The notes below the pieces were generated by a model that was given only the letters and a program-made list of their open reading frames with translations, was not told where the DNA came from and searched no databases. Below, piece by piece: positions 1 to 5,409 of a stretch of DNA of 5,439 nucleotides. Made by a program: the position numbers and the translations under genes. How positions within the stretch are numbered: the first letter of the stretch is position 1; every line of letters begins with the position of its first letter. This stretch comes from Desulfobacterales bacterium. Lineage in GTDB: Bacteria > Desulfobacterota > Desulfobacteria > Desulfobacterales > UBA5852. Location: positions 1-5,439 of the forward strand of contig JAERRP010000586.1 of the NCBI GenBank assembly GCA_016735415.1. Direction: 5' to 3'.

Positions 1-35
1 GGTTAAATTGAGTAGGTTTACACGCCTCGGAGTGC

Positions 36-56
36 TTGTGCGCCTTCGGCGCACAA
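36..56 (+). repeat. Perfect 9-bp hairpin next to the tRNA-like fragment
   Basis: The arms TTGTGCGCC (36-44) and GGCGCACAA (48-56) are exact reverse complements around a TTC loop. There is no T-tract straight after it, so it is not an intrinsic terminator. It sits where the 5' half of a tRNA T-arm would be expected and overlaps the first bases of the tRNA-like 3' end. It could be an element-end structure, an extra arm of a degenerate tRNA, or a stray stable stem. Confidence 0.6.
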
Positions 57-74
57 ATCCTCTAGCCCCGACCA
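54..74 (+). other. tRNA-Pro-like 3' end, possible att site
   Basis: The stretch reads as a tRNA 3' end: the T-loop remainder (CAAAT), a T-stem 3' strand (CCTCT, 59-63), an acceptor 3' strand (AGCCCCG, 64-70), discriminator A and encoded CCA (72-74). The CCCCGACCA ending resembles bacterial proline tRNAs, which begin CGGGG-like and end in CCGACCA. The partner strands are absent upstream: there is no AGAGG, no TTC of the T-loop, no anticodon arm and no 5' acceptor strand in bases 1-53. An intrinsic terminator follows 18 bases later, as expected after a tRNA gene. The best reading is a 3' fragment left by site-specific integration, with the island to the left. A decayed tRNA is the alternative. 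Confidence 0.5.
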
Positions 75-91
75 AAACAGTCTAAACAAAT

Positions 92-126
92 AAGCGACTC
101 ACCTCAAGGGGTGGGCCGCTTTTTTT
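92..126 (+). terminator. Intrinsic terminator after the tRNA-like end
   Basis: The stem pairs AAGCG with CGCTT and TCACCTC with GGGGTGG (including G-U pairs) around an AA loop, and is followed by a run of seven T (120-126). On the minus strand the same stem is followed by a T-rich but broken stretch (TTATTTGTTT), so it might also stop transcripts leaving the lipoprotein genes. Confidence 0.75.
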
Positions 127-139
127 GTTGGTGGGTTCT

Positions 140-334
140 TTAGGTCTGGGAGTGGTTTGTCGGAAAAAACTTGGAACGAGTCGCGTCGCTACTTTCTGAA
201 TAATAGTTATCCTCTTCCCAGATGACCTTTGTTTCGGTTTGAACAACCTCTGGGACGGTTTTCAGCCGATAACAGCGCTTCGCCCACAAAATATCTGCCA
301 CCCCGCGTGATATAGTCGTCAAAAGGACTAACAC
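140..334 (-). CDS. Doubtful small hypothetical protein
   Basis: A 64-residue frame opens with GTG at 334 and ends at TAA (140-142). A purine-rich GGGAGG touches the start codon, which is too close for a normal ribosome site. No family is recognised. The middle and end (VPEVVQTETKVIWEED, then a polar tail) look protein-like. A second frame on the same strand runs from an ATG at 356 to a TAA at 207 (49 residues, starting MFISKREG) and has no Shine-Dalgarno sequence. The two frames may be parts of one gene broken by a frameshift, or both may be chance. The reading direction matches the lipoprotein genes, which end 98 bases upstream. Confidence 0.2.
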   Translation of the reverse strand: MLVLLTTISRGVADILWAKRCYRLKTVPEVVQTETKVIWEEDNYYSESSDATRSKFFPTNHSQT

Positions 335-432
335 CCTCCCTCTTGGAGATGAACATGTCGGAAAACCATTTTACACTGACGGCACCGTGCGCAAATCCCC
401 AAGAGCAAGTTCTTATCCTCTATTGCGCGAAT

Positions 433-1140
433 CTACCATCCGAAAACACTCCCTCCCACCAGTCCGAAAGGGCCACCTGAGGCACACCCATCTGATGATG
501 TCGCGCATCCAGGAAGGTTGGCCTGATTTGTGAAAAATTCACACTCCTCATAATTACCAACACATACATAAATACAGTCAAACATTTCTGTTACACTATC
601 ATACTTACAGGTCCGGCATTCCGCAGGAGCTCCCTCACCGTCACAACCCCGGCCTCCGCCGCCACCTGGCCCCAGGTGCATAACCTTCTTTTCAGGTCTT
701 TCTTTAGGGGTCGGTACGGGCCAGCGCCAGTGCAACATAAAGCGTTCATCGCCTTTTTGCCATTCCATGACTGAAAACATAGTTCCTTGCACAGCTTTCT
801 GCATACATGATACTGCTGCCCTGTCTTGCCCATTTGGCAAGGTCGAACCTTCCGCTTCGATCAAACTCGGAATCCAGTGCCCTTTTCCATCATTCAAATA
901 GGTATGAAGAAGATCCACCGTTCCCTTCCCCTCAAGCTGATTCCAGCATAATCCAAGCTCAGGGATGACCTGTTTGTGGAAATAATTATTTACGTGAGTC
1001 TGTACCCTGACCGTATGTTCGATGGAACTTGTGATTTTCCCTGATTTTACAGCACAGCCACCAAGAACCAGCAACCCGATACCAATAATTGTTCCCTGTA
1101 CAATTATCGCCCTGACTTTGCATCTGAGAAAAAAGTTCAT
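433..1140 (-). CDS. Predicted lipoprotein with Cys-rich tail (paralogue A)
   Basis: The protein has 235 residues. The ATG at 1140 is preceded by GGGAGG with a 5-base gap. The N-terminus is a lipoprotein signal: basic residues (R6, K8, R10), a hydrophobic stretch and the lipobox VLGGC with Cys29, so the mature protein should be lipid-anchored in the envelope. The core has two conserved cysteines (GLCWNQLEGKG and AAVSCMQKAV) around a predicted beta-rich stretch with GKGHWIP. This pattern recalls the C-terminal domain shared by AgmX/PglI-type envelope proteins, but the assignment is tentative. After a WRWPVP motif comes a glycine-rich linker and a cysteine-rich tail (GCDGEGA, CRTC, CIYVCVG, CASGGP) ending in GLVGGS. 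It is the second gene of a pair, 61 bases after paralogue B. The function is unknown. Confidence 0.82.
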   Translation of the reverse strand: MNFFLRCKVRAIIVQGTIIGIGLLVLGGCAVKSGKITSSIEHTVRVQTHVNNYFHKQVIPELGLCWNQLEGKGTVDLLHTYLNDGKGHWIPSLIEAEGSTLPNGQDRAAVSCMQKAVQGTMFSVMEWQKGDERFMLHWRWPVPTPKERPEKKVMHLGPGGGGGRGCDGEGAPAECRTCKYDSVTEMFDCIYVCVGNYEECEFFTNQANLPGCATSSDGCASGGPFGLVGGSVFGW

Positions 1141-1201
1141 ATCGACCTCCCACAGCCTATTTTCATGATGTATTTCTTGTTGGTGAACTCAACTGTGCGT
1201 T

Positions 1202-1882
1202 TTATGGAGTAGATCCCCCTATCATACTACCTCCCACCAATCCGGAAGGCCCACCGCTGGCACAACTTCCGCGTTCTTGGCAATTCTGATATCCAACGCA
1301 AACCTTGATACATTTGCTCCGGGAAGGACGAGGGGGCCCAAGAGCGTTCCAACACTTCGCGCGTGCTCCGTGTCCATCACAGCCCAGACCGATGCCTCCA
1401 CCTTGACCTAAGAATAATGCTTCCGGTTCCAAATCCTCTTGGGGCAACGGAACAGGCCAGTTCCAGTGCAGGTCATAATGAGATTCATCGCTCTCTAAAT
1501 CGGAAACCGAAAAGGATGTATTCTGAACGGCTTTTTCCATACACCTGACAGCCATCACTTCTTGACCTTTCGGAAGTGTCGACTCCTCTGCCACCATCCC
1601 CTGCGGAATCCAGTTCCCCTTATTATCGTTGACAAAGGTGTAGCCAATAGCCACAGTGCCCTCACCCTCCAAACGATCCCAACAGGTTCTGAGCTTGCCA
1701 ATGACCTTTTCGTCAAAGTAGTGGTTGATGCGTGTCTGGACCGAAACTGTATGCTCGAATGTTCCTGGGACCCGAGCCGGATTCGTCGCGCAGCCAACAA
1801 TAGTAGTTCCAATCAAGCAAACAATCAGAAAATGGAAGAGTGCATGGGAAATCTTTACTGTCTTTTTCTGTGGCATAGCCAT
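1202..1882 (-). CDS. Predicted lipoprotein with Cys-rich tail (paralogue B)
   Basis: The protein has 226 residues. An AAAGGAGG lies just upstream, with its last G at 1888. It is 5 bases from the ATG at 1882 but only 2 from a GTG at 1885, so 1882 is the better start. The signal region ends in the lipobox TIVGC with Cys31. It is plainly a paralogue of the downstream gene: both have EHTVxVQT, a CWxxLEGxGTV motif, GxWIP, STLPxGQ, CMxKAVQ, HWxWPVP, GCDGxGA, a CVG cysteine cluster and CASGGPxGLVGGS in the same order. The tail lacks the residues between CVGYQNC and CASGG that lengthen paralogue A. It is first in the pair, with a predicted promoter about 90 bases upstream. The role is unknown; a surface or periplasmic structural or adaptor protein is a guess. 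Confidence 0.82.
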   Translation of the reverse strand: MAMPQKKTVKISHALFHFLIVCLIGTTIVGCATNPARVPGTFEHTVSVQTRINHYFDEKVIGKLRTCWDRLEGEGTVAIGYTFVNDNKGNWIPQGMVAEESTLPKGQEVMAVRCMEKAVQNTSFSVSDLESDESHYDLHWNWPVPLPQEDLEPEALFLGQGGGIGLGCDGHGARAKCWNALGPPRPSRSKCIKVCVGYQNCQERGSCASGGPSGLVGGSMIGGSTP

Positions 1883-1970
1883 CACAACCTCCTTTCAAAA
1901 CAAACGGATTAGCGGAAGGGCTTCGTTCATCAGCAGATGAGGACTGCCCGAGGGGTTAAGTTTACTCTGG

Positions 1971-1998
1971 ATTTTAACAGCAGGGTTTACGGCATCAA
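1971..1998 (-). promoter_or_regulatory. Candidate sigma-70 promoter of the lipoprotein pair
   Basis: On the minus strand, TTGATG (1998-1993, 4 of 6 to TTGACA) and TAAAAT (1976-1971, 5 of 6 to TATAAT) are separated by 16 bases. Transcription would start near 1964, giving a leader of about 80 bases before the strong Shine-Dalgarno at 1895-1888. This is a consensus match only. Confidence 0.35.
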
Positions 1999-2073
1999 CC
2001 ACACTTCCAAACTTCGCTAAAATGTTTTACCCATATTTTTCAACAGAGCTGCTTCAGTATTGTTGAGCGAAGT

Positions 2074-2238
2074 ATGAAATTGTTGAACAACACAACAGGA
2101 GGATCGCGTAAGTCTGGTGAGAAAGAGGATTTGTTTCTGAAAATGAATAACCGCTTCGGGGCAGTTGGATTAAGAGAACCAAATATAGGTTGTCCTCACT
2201 TATATCCAAATCGATGGGCTTTTTCAAGCAATATTTAG
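2074..2238 (+). CDS. Doubtful 54-residue ORF
   Basis: The frame starts with ATG at 2074 and ends at TAG (2236-2238). Its product begins MKLLNNTTGG, is basic, and contains REPNIGCPHLYPNRW near the end. Only a weak GAGCGAAG precedes the ATG. A good AGGAGG inside the frame (2097-2102) has no start codon at a useful distance. No family is recognised, and the frame may be chance or a gene remnant. Confidence 0.18.
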   Translation: MKLLNNTTGGSRKSGEKEDLFLKMNNRFGAVGLREPNIGCPHLYPNRWAFSSNI

Positions 2239-2273
2239 AATTCTTTAAACAGCAGATATATTGAGACTATACC

Positions 2274-2441
2274 ATGATAATTGACCTTGGTAAAACCTGT
2301 GACAGCTTGCCAAAACCATCTATTGGGAATCGTGATGATTATTCAGATATGTCCTGGCTATGTCAACTGAATGTGGTATCAGCCAGTGCTATGAATCGAA
2401 TATGTCAGGTTTTCAATGTCTGCAGAACGTGTTCGAGATAG
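2274..2441 (+). CDS. Doubtful 55-residue ORF
   Basis: The frame starts with ATG at 2274 and stops at TAG (2439-2441). The product begins MIIDLGKTCDSLPKP and has a cysteine-containing end (NRICQVFNVCRTC). No Shine-Dalgarno is visible upstream, where the sequence is A/T-rich. Its 3' half overlaps the inverted repeats starting at 2370, which weakens the case for coding. No homologue is recognised. Confidence 0.15.
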   Translation: MIIDLGKTCDSLPKPSIGNRDDYSDMSWLCQLNVVSASAMNRICQVFNVCRTCSR

Positions 2442-2491
2442 CAGCTATCATTATTTGAGCCATTCTGCAGACAGTGGTATGATATCACATT
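2370..2491. repeat. Nested inverted and direct repeat cluster
   Basis: The outer arms are AATGTGGTATCA (2370-2381) and TGATATCACATT (2480-2491), with 11 of 12 bases complementary. The inner arms are TGTCTGCAGAA (2417-2427) and TTCTGCAGACA (2463-2473), an exact 11-bp inverted repeat. The loop contains a small palindrome, GATAGC and GCTATC (2437-2442 and 2444-2449). CAGTGCTATGA (2384-2394) recurs in direct orientation as CAGTGGTATGA (2472-2482). Together they could fold as a cruciform or a structured RNA, or be a small miniature element or operator region. The spacing of the outer arms is asymmetric. Confidence 0.5.
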
Positions 2492-2590
2492 GCCAGAGTT
2501 AGTTCGGGCGGACGCGCATAAAGAACCGGGGCTTGGCAGGATTCTTTAGAGGTTTTAGTTTGGGTCGGGTGATAAGCCCCTGCTGGGTAA

Positions 2591-3007
2591 GTGTTTGGTG
2601 GACACTCAAGGGTTGGCCTCAATCGAAAAAACCGTCGCAACCACCTCAAAGGAGTGGGCATACACGCCGAATCCGTCAGTGCCGAAATGCACGGCCTTAA
2701 CCCTTGTGCCATGCGTGTCATGCAGAAAGCTGGGATCGACATTTCCAACCACCGTTTCAAGCTGGTGGATGAGATACCCGATTGAGAATGGAATTATGTC
2801 ATAATCCTTTGCGGACATACCAACGAAACCGGCCCCCTGTTACCGAAAAAGGCGCATAAAATTCATGTAGGGTTTGACGATTCGGCCATATTGGCCAAAG
2901 GGGCACACACAGAAGAGGAGACTTTGACACATTTTCGACAGGTGCGTGACGAAATTCGTGCTTTCGTGGAGGGCCTTCCGAAAATCATCACCGCTATTAG
3001 CGCTTAG
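2591..3007 (+). pseudogene. arsC: Decayed arsenate reductase (LMW phosphatase-type ArsC)
   Basis: From about 2650 the translation follows thioredoxin-coupled ArsC proteins, which reduce arsenate to arsenite in the cytoplasm. Landmarks are HGLNPCAM, VMQKAGIDIS and HRFKLVDE, then after a stop VIILCGH, IHVGFDD and FRQVRDEIRAFVEGLP, ending at TAG (3005-3007). An in-frame TGA (2783-2785) interrupts the gene just after VDEIPD, and the frame stays open for 73 more codons. The N-terminal P-loop, normally Cys-x5-Arg in a CTGNSCR-like motif, is not readable in this frame; TGT at 2592 in a neighbouring frame suggests a frameshift there. The second redox cysteine (C-x6-C in the family) is glycine here (LCGHTNETG). 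No other ars gene remains nearby. Its end faces the fmdE remnant at a 39-base gap. Confidence 0.85.
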
Positions 3008-3046
3008 CCCAATAGCTCAGTGAAGCTTCTATCAGCCAGCAAGAAT

Positions 3047-3475
3047 TCAGGCTTGCTTATAGTATGCATCGCCTCGGCAGGCCGGGCAGTGGGTACCGAA
3101 ATGATTCGGATAAGATTCCCCACATCCTGGACATACGCTGGTGGGAACTGGCTGGTCGTTTTTCAGCAGCTTTGAAAGCTTAACTTTTTTGAAAGGCAGG
3201 CGGTCGCTTTCTGCCCATAGTATTTCAACCGCCATGTCTTCGAAGGGTGGTTTTGGCTTGTTGCCGCGGTTTCTTTCAAACCACTCCTTGATCAAAGGAT
3301 ATCCTCCCAGCAGCGCCGGGTTCAGCCAAACGCGGACGCCGTCCAGCGTCATCCGATCATAAGCCGTCATCGCAAATTTACCCCAGTCAAGAATTTGCAG
3401 GAATCCATTTCCCATTGTGCAACCCGTCAGAAGCTGGACGGCGTCCGGCAGACAGACTACTGTTTCGGATACCAT
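3047..3475 (-). pseudogene. FmdE-family protein, N-terminus deleted
   Basis: FmdE-like proteins are encoded beside molybdoenzyme and Mo-cofactor genes; their exact role is unsettled. The fragment matches from its start: CLPDAVQLLTGCTMGNG, then GKFAMTAYDR and GVRVWLNP, and it closes with a zinc-ribbon motif, CPGC and CPAC (about residues 115-133 of 142). The N-terminal third, which normally carries a His/Pro-Gly motif and about 50 residues, is missing. The frame can be extended upstream to 3556, but there it reads tauE/safE DNA in the wrong frame and yields unrelated residues. An ATG at 3475 falls near the point where family similarity starts, so a shortened product is possible. I read it as the 3' part of a gene fused by deletion to tauE. 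Confidence 0.75.
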
Positions 3476-3482
3476 GTTAAGG

Positions 3483-3606
3483 TCAGGAAAGCTCCGGAGA
3501 TACCGCCTGTGGATGTGAGGACAGCGATGAGAAACGCCACCAGCGGAGGGAACCATAGATAGGTCTCAACGCCTGAGATGACAAAATGATGTTGCAGGAA
3601 ATCCAT
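3483..3606 (-). pseudogene. TauE/SafE-family permease, N-terminal fragment
   Basis: ATG at 3606 opens a frame of 49 residues that stops at TAG (3459-3457). The first 42 or so are permease-like: a short polar start, ISGVETYLWFPPLVAFLIA, then TSTGGISGAFL. This matches the first membrane helix and the glycine-rich segment of TauE/SafE anion exporters, normally about 250-300 residues with several helices. After GAFLT similarity ends and the DNA continues as fmdE in another frame. The gene starts 26 bases after the mobB stop, so it was part of the operon. Upstream there is only a weak AGAAG. It cannot make a working transporter. Confidence 0.72.
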
Positions 3607-3632
3607 TTTTATCTTCTGAGCCCGTCGTTGTT

Positions 3633-4219
3633 TTAAGTCGAAATCCCAGCACAGGCCATCGGTCTTTGCCCCGCAAGATGGAAGCGCTCCTCAATAAAAT
3701 CGGCCAGCGTACAAAAATCATCCAGTTCGAAGCAGGGTACCCCCCATTCCAGGGCGGTATTGCTGACGACCGCAATCAGATGGGGGGCACCTTTGCAGGC
3801 CGGCTCGGCGTTGGCTTCCGAGCGGTGGATTTCGATTTTGGGATGTGTGCCTCTTTTGAAGCCTTCGGCCAGAACCAGATCCACTTTTGGTAACAGCGGC
3901 AACAGTTCTTCCAGACGATGATCGTGATTCACATCCCGCACCATGCCGATTTGATGGGGTGAAACGATCATGGTGACCGTCGCGCCGGCCTGTTTATGCC
4001 GCCAGCTATCCTCGCCGGGACGGTCCATCTCAAATCCGTGAGCGTCGTGTTTGATCGTTCCGAGACGCAATCCCCGCCCCGTCGGGTTAATTCACCAATT
4101 AGCCGTTCCATCAGGGTCGTTTTGCCTGAACCGGAAAAACCCACGATGGATAAGTAGGGAACCCAAGGGACGGGCTTCACGTTGAGGGGTTTGAGGCGAT
4201 AGTTATCTGTCTGTCGCAT
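3633..4219 (-). pseudogene. mobB: MobB-type GTP-binding protein, frameshifted
   Basis: MobB binds GTP and assists the step that turns molybdopterin cofactor into the dinucleotide form. The first frame starts with ATG at 4219 and has the Walker A motif GFSGSGKT (residues 27-34), then LMERLIGELTRRG. There the family sequence leaves this frame and resumes in another at 4070: LRLGTIKHDAHGFEMD, DSWRHKQAGA, MVRDVNHDH and LAEGFKRGTHPKIEIHR, running to TAA (3633-3635). The break lies in CCCCGCCCCG (plus strand 4072-4081), two tandem copies of CCCCG. Removing one copy restores RRGLRLGTIK and a continuous protein of about 193 residues. The uncorrected first frame ends at 3968 after about 30 unrelated residues. 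The gene follows moaA by 3 bases. Sequencing error is the main alternative to a true mutation. Confidence 0.85.
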
Positions 4220-4231
4220 GCCCTATCCTCC
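4220..4231 (-). promoter_or_regulatory. mobB ribosome site inside moaA Gly-Gly codons
   Basis: The last two moaA codons, GGAGGA (4231-4226), double as a strong Shine-Dalgarno for the mobB ATG at 4219, with the moaA TAG and three more bases forming a 6-base gap. The Gly-Gly C-terminus is a conserved, functionally important feature of MoaA, so protein and translation signals coincide here. Confidence 0.7.
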
Positions 4232-4909
4232 AATGGCGTACATACCCCGCTGGCGGTCCGCTTCGCGACTGCTTCGGGCACCGCTGCCCAAATAATGGCA
4301 GCGTGGCTTTTGCGCGACAGATTGCCGCAGAATACGGATCAACTCAATAAAGCGCACATGTAAAGGGTTGTCATGGGTCAGTTCGGCCAGCCGTCGAATC
4401 TCGTCATCGTTCACGCCCCGCATGACAACCACGTTCAGCTTGATGGGTGCAAACCCAACTCGCTTCGCTTCTTCCAGACCGGCCAGAACGTCGTGCAGCC
4501 GGTCAGAACCAGTGATGGCATGAAATCGTTCCGGCCTCAAGGTGTCGAGACTGACGTTAATCCGACGAATGCCGGCCGCAAAAAGGGGCGCGGCCATTTC
4601 TTTGAGCCGCACGCCATTGGTGGTCAAGGAAACCTCCTGCAATCCATCGATGGCGGAGAGTTTTTCACAAAAAGAGACAATGCCTTTCCGGACCAAAGGC
4701 TCGCCGCCGGTTATGCGTATTTTGCGGATACCGGCGGATACAGCCGCCCGGGCGATCCGGAGTAGTTCTTCATAGGACAGAATCTCGTTGCGCGCCAGGT
4801 GGCGGCGTCCTTCAAGCGGTGCGCAATAGGAACACTGAAGGTTGCAGCGGTCGGTAACAGAAAGTCGAAGATAGTCTATGACACGCTTGTGCGAATCGAT
4901 TAATGTCAT
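4223..4909 (-). pseudogene. moaA: MoaA with about 100 internal residues deleted
   Basis: MoaA is the radical-SAM GTP 3',8-cyclase that starts molybdenum-cofactor synthesis together with MoaC. The frame has 228 residues; full-length proteins have about 325. Present are CNLQCSYC (C22, C26, C29) for the SAM cluster, ITGGEPL (66-72), SLTTNG (94-99), INVSLDT (117-123) and NVVVMRGVND, up to VRFIEL (185-190). The family then continues with MP(I/L)G and about 100 residues that include the CxxC...C ligands of the second 4Fe-4S cluster that binds GTP. These are missing: residue 191 onward (ILRQSVAQKPRCHYLG, ending YAIGG) is the normal C-terminus. The fusion is in frame. The start overlaps the MOSC stop as ATGA, and GGGAG lies 9 bases upstream. 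A product may be made but should not be catalytic. Confidence 0.85.
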
Positions 4910-5409
4910 GGTATGGCGCTCCCGAAGTCCGCAGCATTCTGTGGATCAACATTGTCCTTCAGTACGCTAATTTCATCTCCGGGGCGAAGGACACCGCCCT
5001 GCAAAACCCGAACGAAAATGCCCTCACGCGGCATCACACAATCACCCACGGTTTGGAAAATGGCACAGCGGTTGTGGCATTCTTTTCCGATTTGTGTGAC
5101 TTCGACAAGAATTGTCTCACCGAGCTTCATGCGGGTGCCGATGGGCAAACCGTAAAGTTCAATACCCTCGGTGGTAATATTTTCCGCGAAATCGCCGGGA
5201 TTGACATCGATCCCTTCATTACGGATTTTAGAAATGCTTTCCATGGCCAGCATGCTGACCTGGCGATGCCATTTACCGGCATGGGCGTCGCGTTCGATGC
5301 CGTAGTCCACCATCATCCGCACCTGATCAACATTCGTCTTCTTGACGCCCTTTTTACGACTGACCGACACGGTTTTAATCCGTCCCTTAACTGCGGTGGC
5401 TGTGCTCAT
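4906..5409 (-). CDS. MOSC domain protein, intact
   Basis: The protein has 167 residues and shows a complete MOSC domain, the beta-barrel fold also found at the C-terminus of Moco sulfurase. Landmarks are GIERDAHAG (37-45), WHRQVSMLA (47-55), GDFAENITTEGI (72-83), IGTRMKLG (90-97), GKECHNRC (108-115, with cysteines 111 and 115) and DCVMPREGIF. MOSC proteins are thought to carry or transfer the sulfur or Mo-cofactor ligand through a conserved cysteine. Small stand-alone MOSC proteins of about 150 residues sit in Mo-cofactor operons. The ATG at 5409 follows AAAGGAC at a rather long 12-base spacing. The stop overlaps the moaA start by 4 bases (ATGA), implying coupled translation. There are no inactivating changes, in contrast to everything downstream. 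Its promoter lies outside the window. Confidence 0.9.
   Translation of the reverse strand: MSTATAVKGRIKTVSVSRKKGVKKTNVDQVRMMVDYGIERDAHAGKWHRQVSMLAMESISKIRNEGIDVNPGDFAENITTEGIELYGLPIGTRMKLGETILVEVTQIGKECHNRCAIFQTVGDCVMPREGIFVRVLQGGVLRPGDEISVLKDNVDPQNAADFGSAIP

Larger units (their letters stand above)
1883..2590. other. 708-base gene-poor spacer
   Basis: The right side of the lipoprotein promoter and its leader occupy 1883-1998. Beyond that lie short paired words: ACTTCGCT at 2011-2018 with AGCGAAGT at 2066-2073, and two copies of TTGTTGA at 2060-2066 and 2080-2086. There are also two weak plus-strand ORFs and the repeat cluster at 2370-2491. No tRNA, rRNA or recognisable protein domain is seen. 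Given decayed genes to the right, it may partly be the residue of deleted genes. Confidence 0.6.

Noticed and set aside
2485..2760. Minus-strand 91-codon frame over the arsC remnant
   Set aside because: It is antisense to sequence that clearly matches ArsC and its composition is arginine/proline-rich, as expected from a shadow frame.
2783..2807. In-frame TGA in arsC followed by a small hairpin (GGAATTAT, GTC loop, ATAATCC), as a possible selenocysteine codon with SECIS
   Set aside because: The TGA aligns with a variable, non-redox position of ArsC, the loop is only about 12 bases from the TGA, and the gene also lacks its P-loop and second cysteine. A nonsense mutation is simpler.
3023..3060. 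Hairpin AGCAAG/CTTGCT between the converging arsC and fmdE remnants as a terminator
   Set aside because: The stem is only 6 bp and no T-run follows on either strand.
3476..3556. N-terminal extension of the FmdE-like frame (start at 3556, MVPSAGGVSHRC)
   Set aside because: The same bases encode the TauE/SafE fragment in another frame, with far better family sense; the extension is an out-of-frame reading.
4373..4765. Plus-strand frame of 130 codons inside moaA
   Set aside because: It lies wholly opposite conserved radical-SAM motifs and shows no domain of its own.
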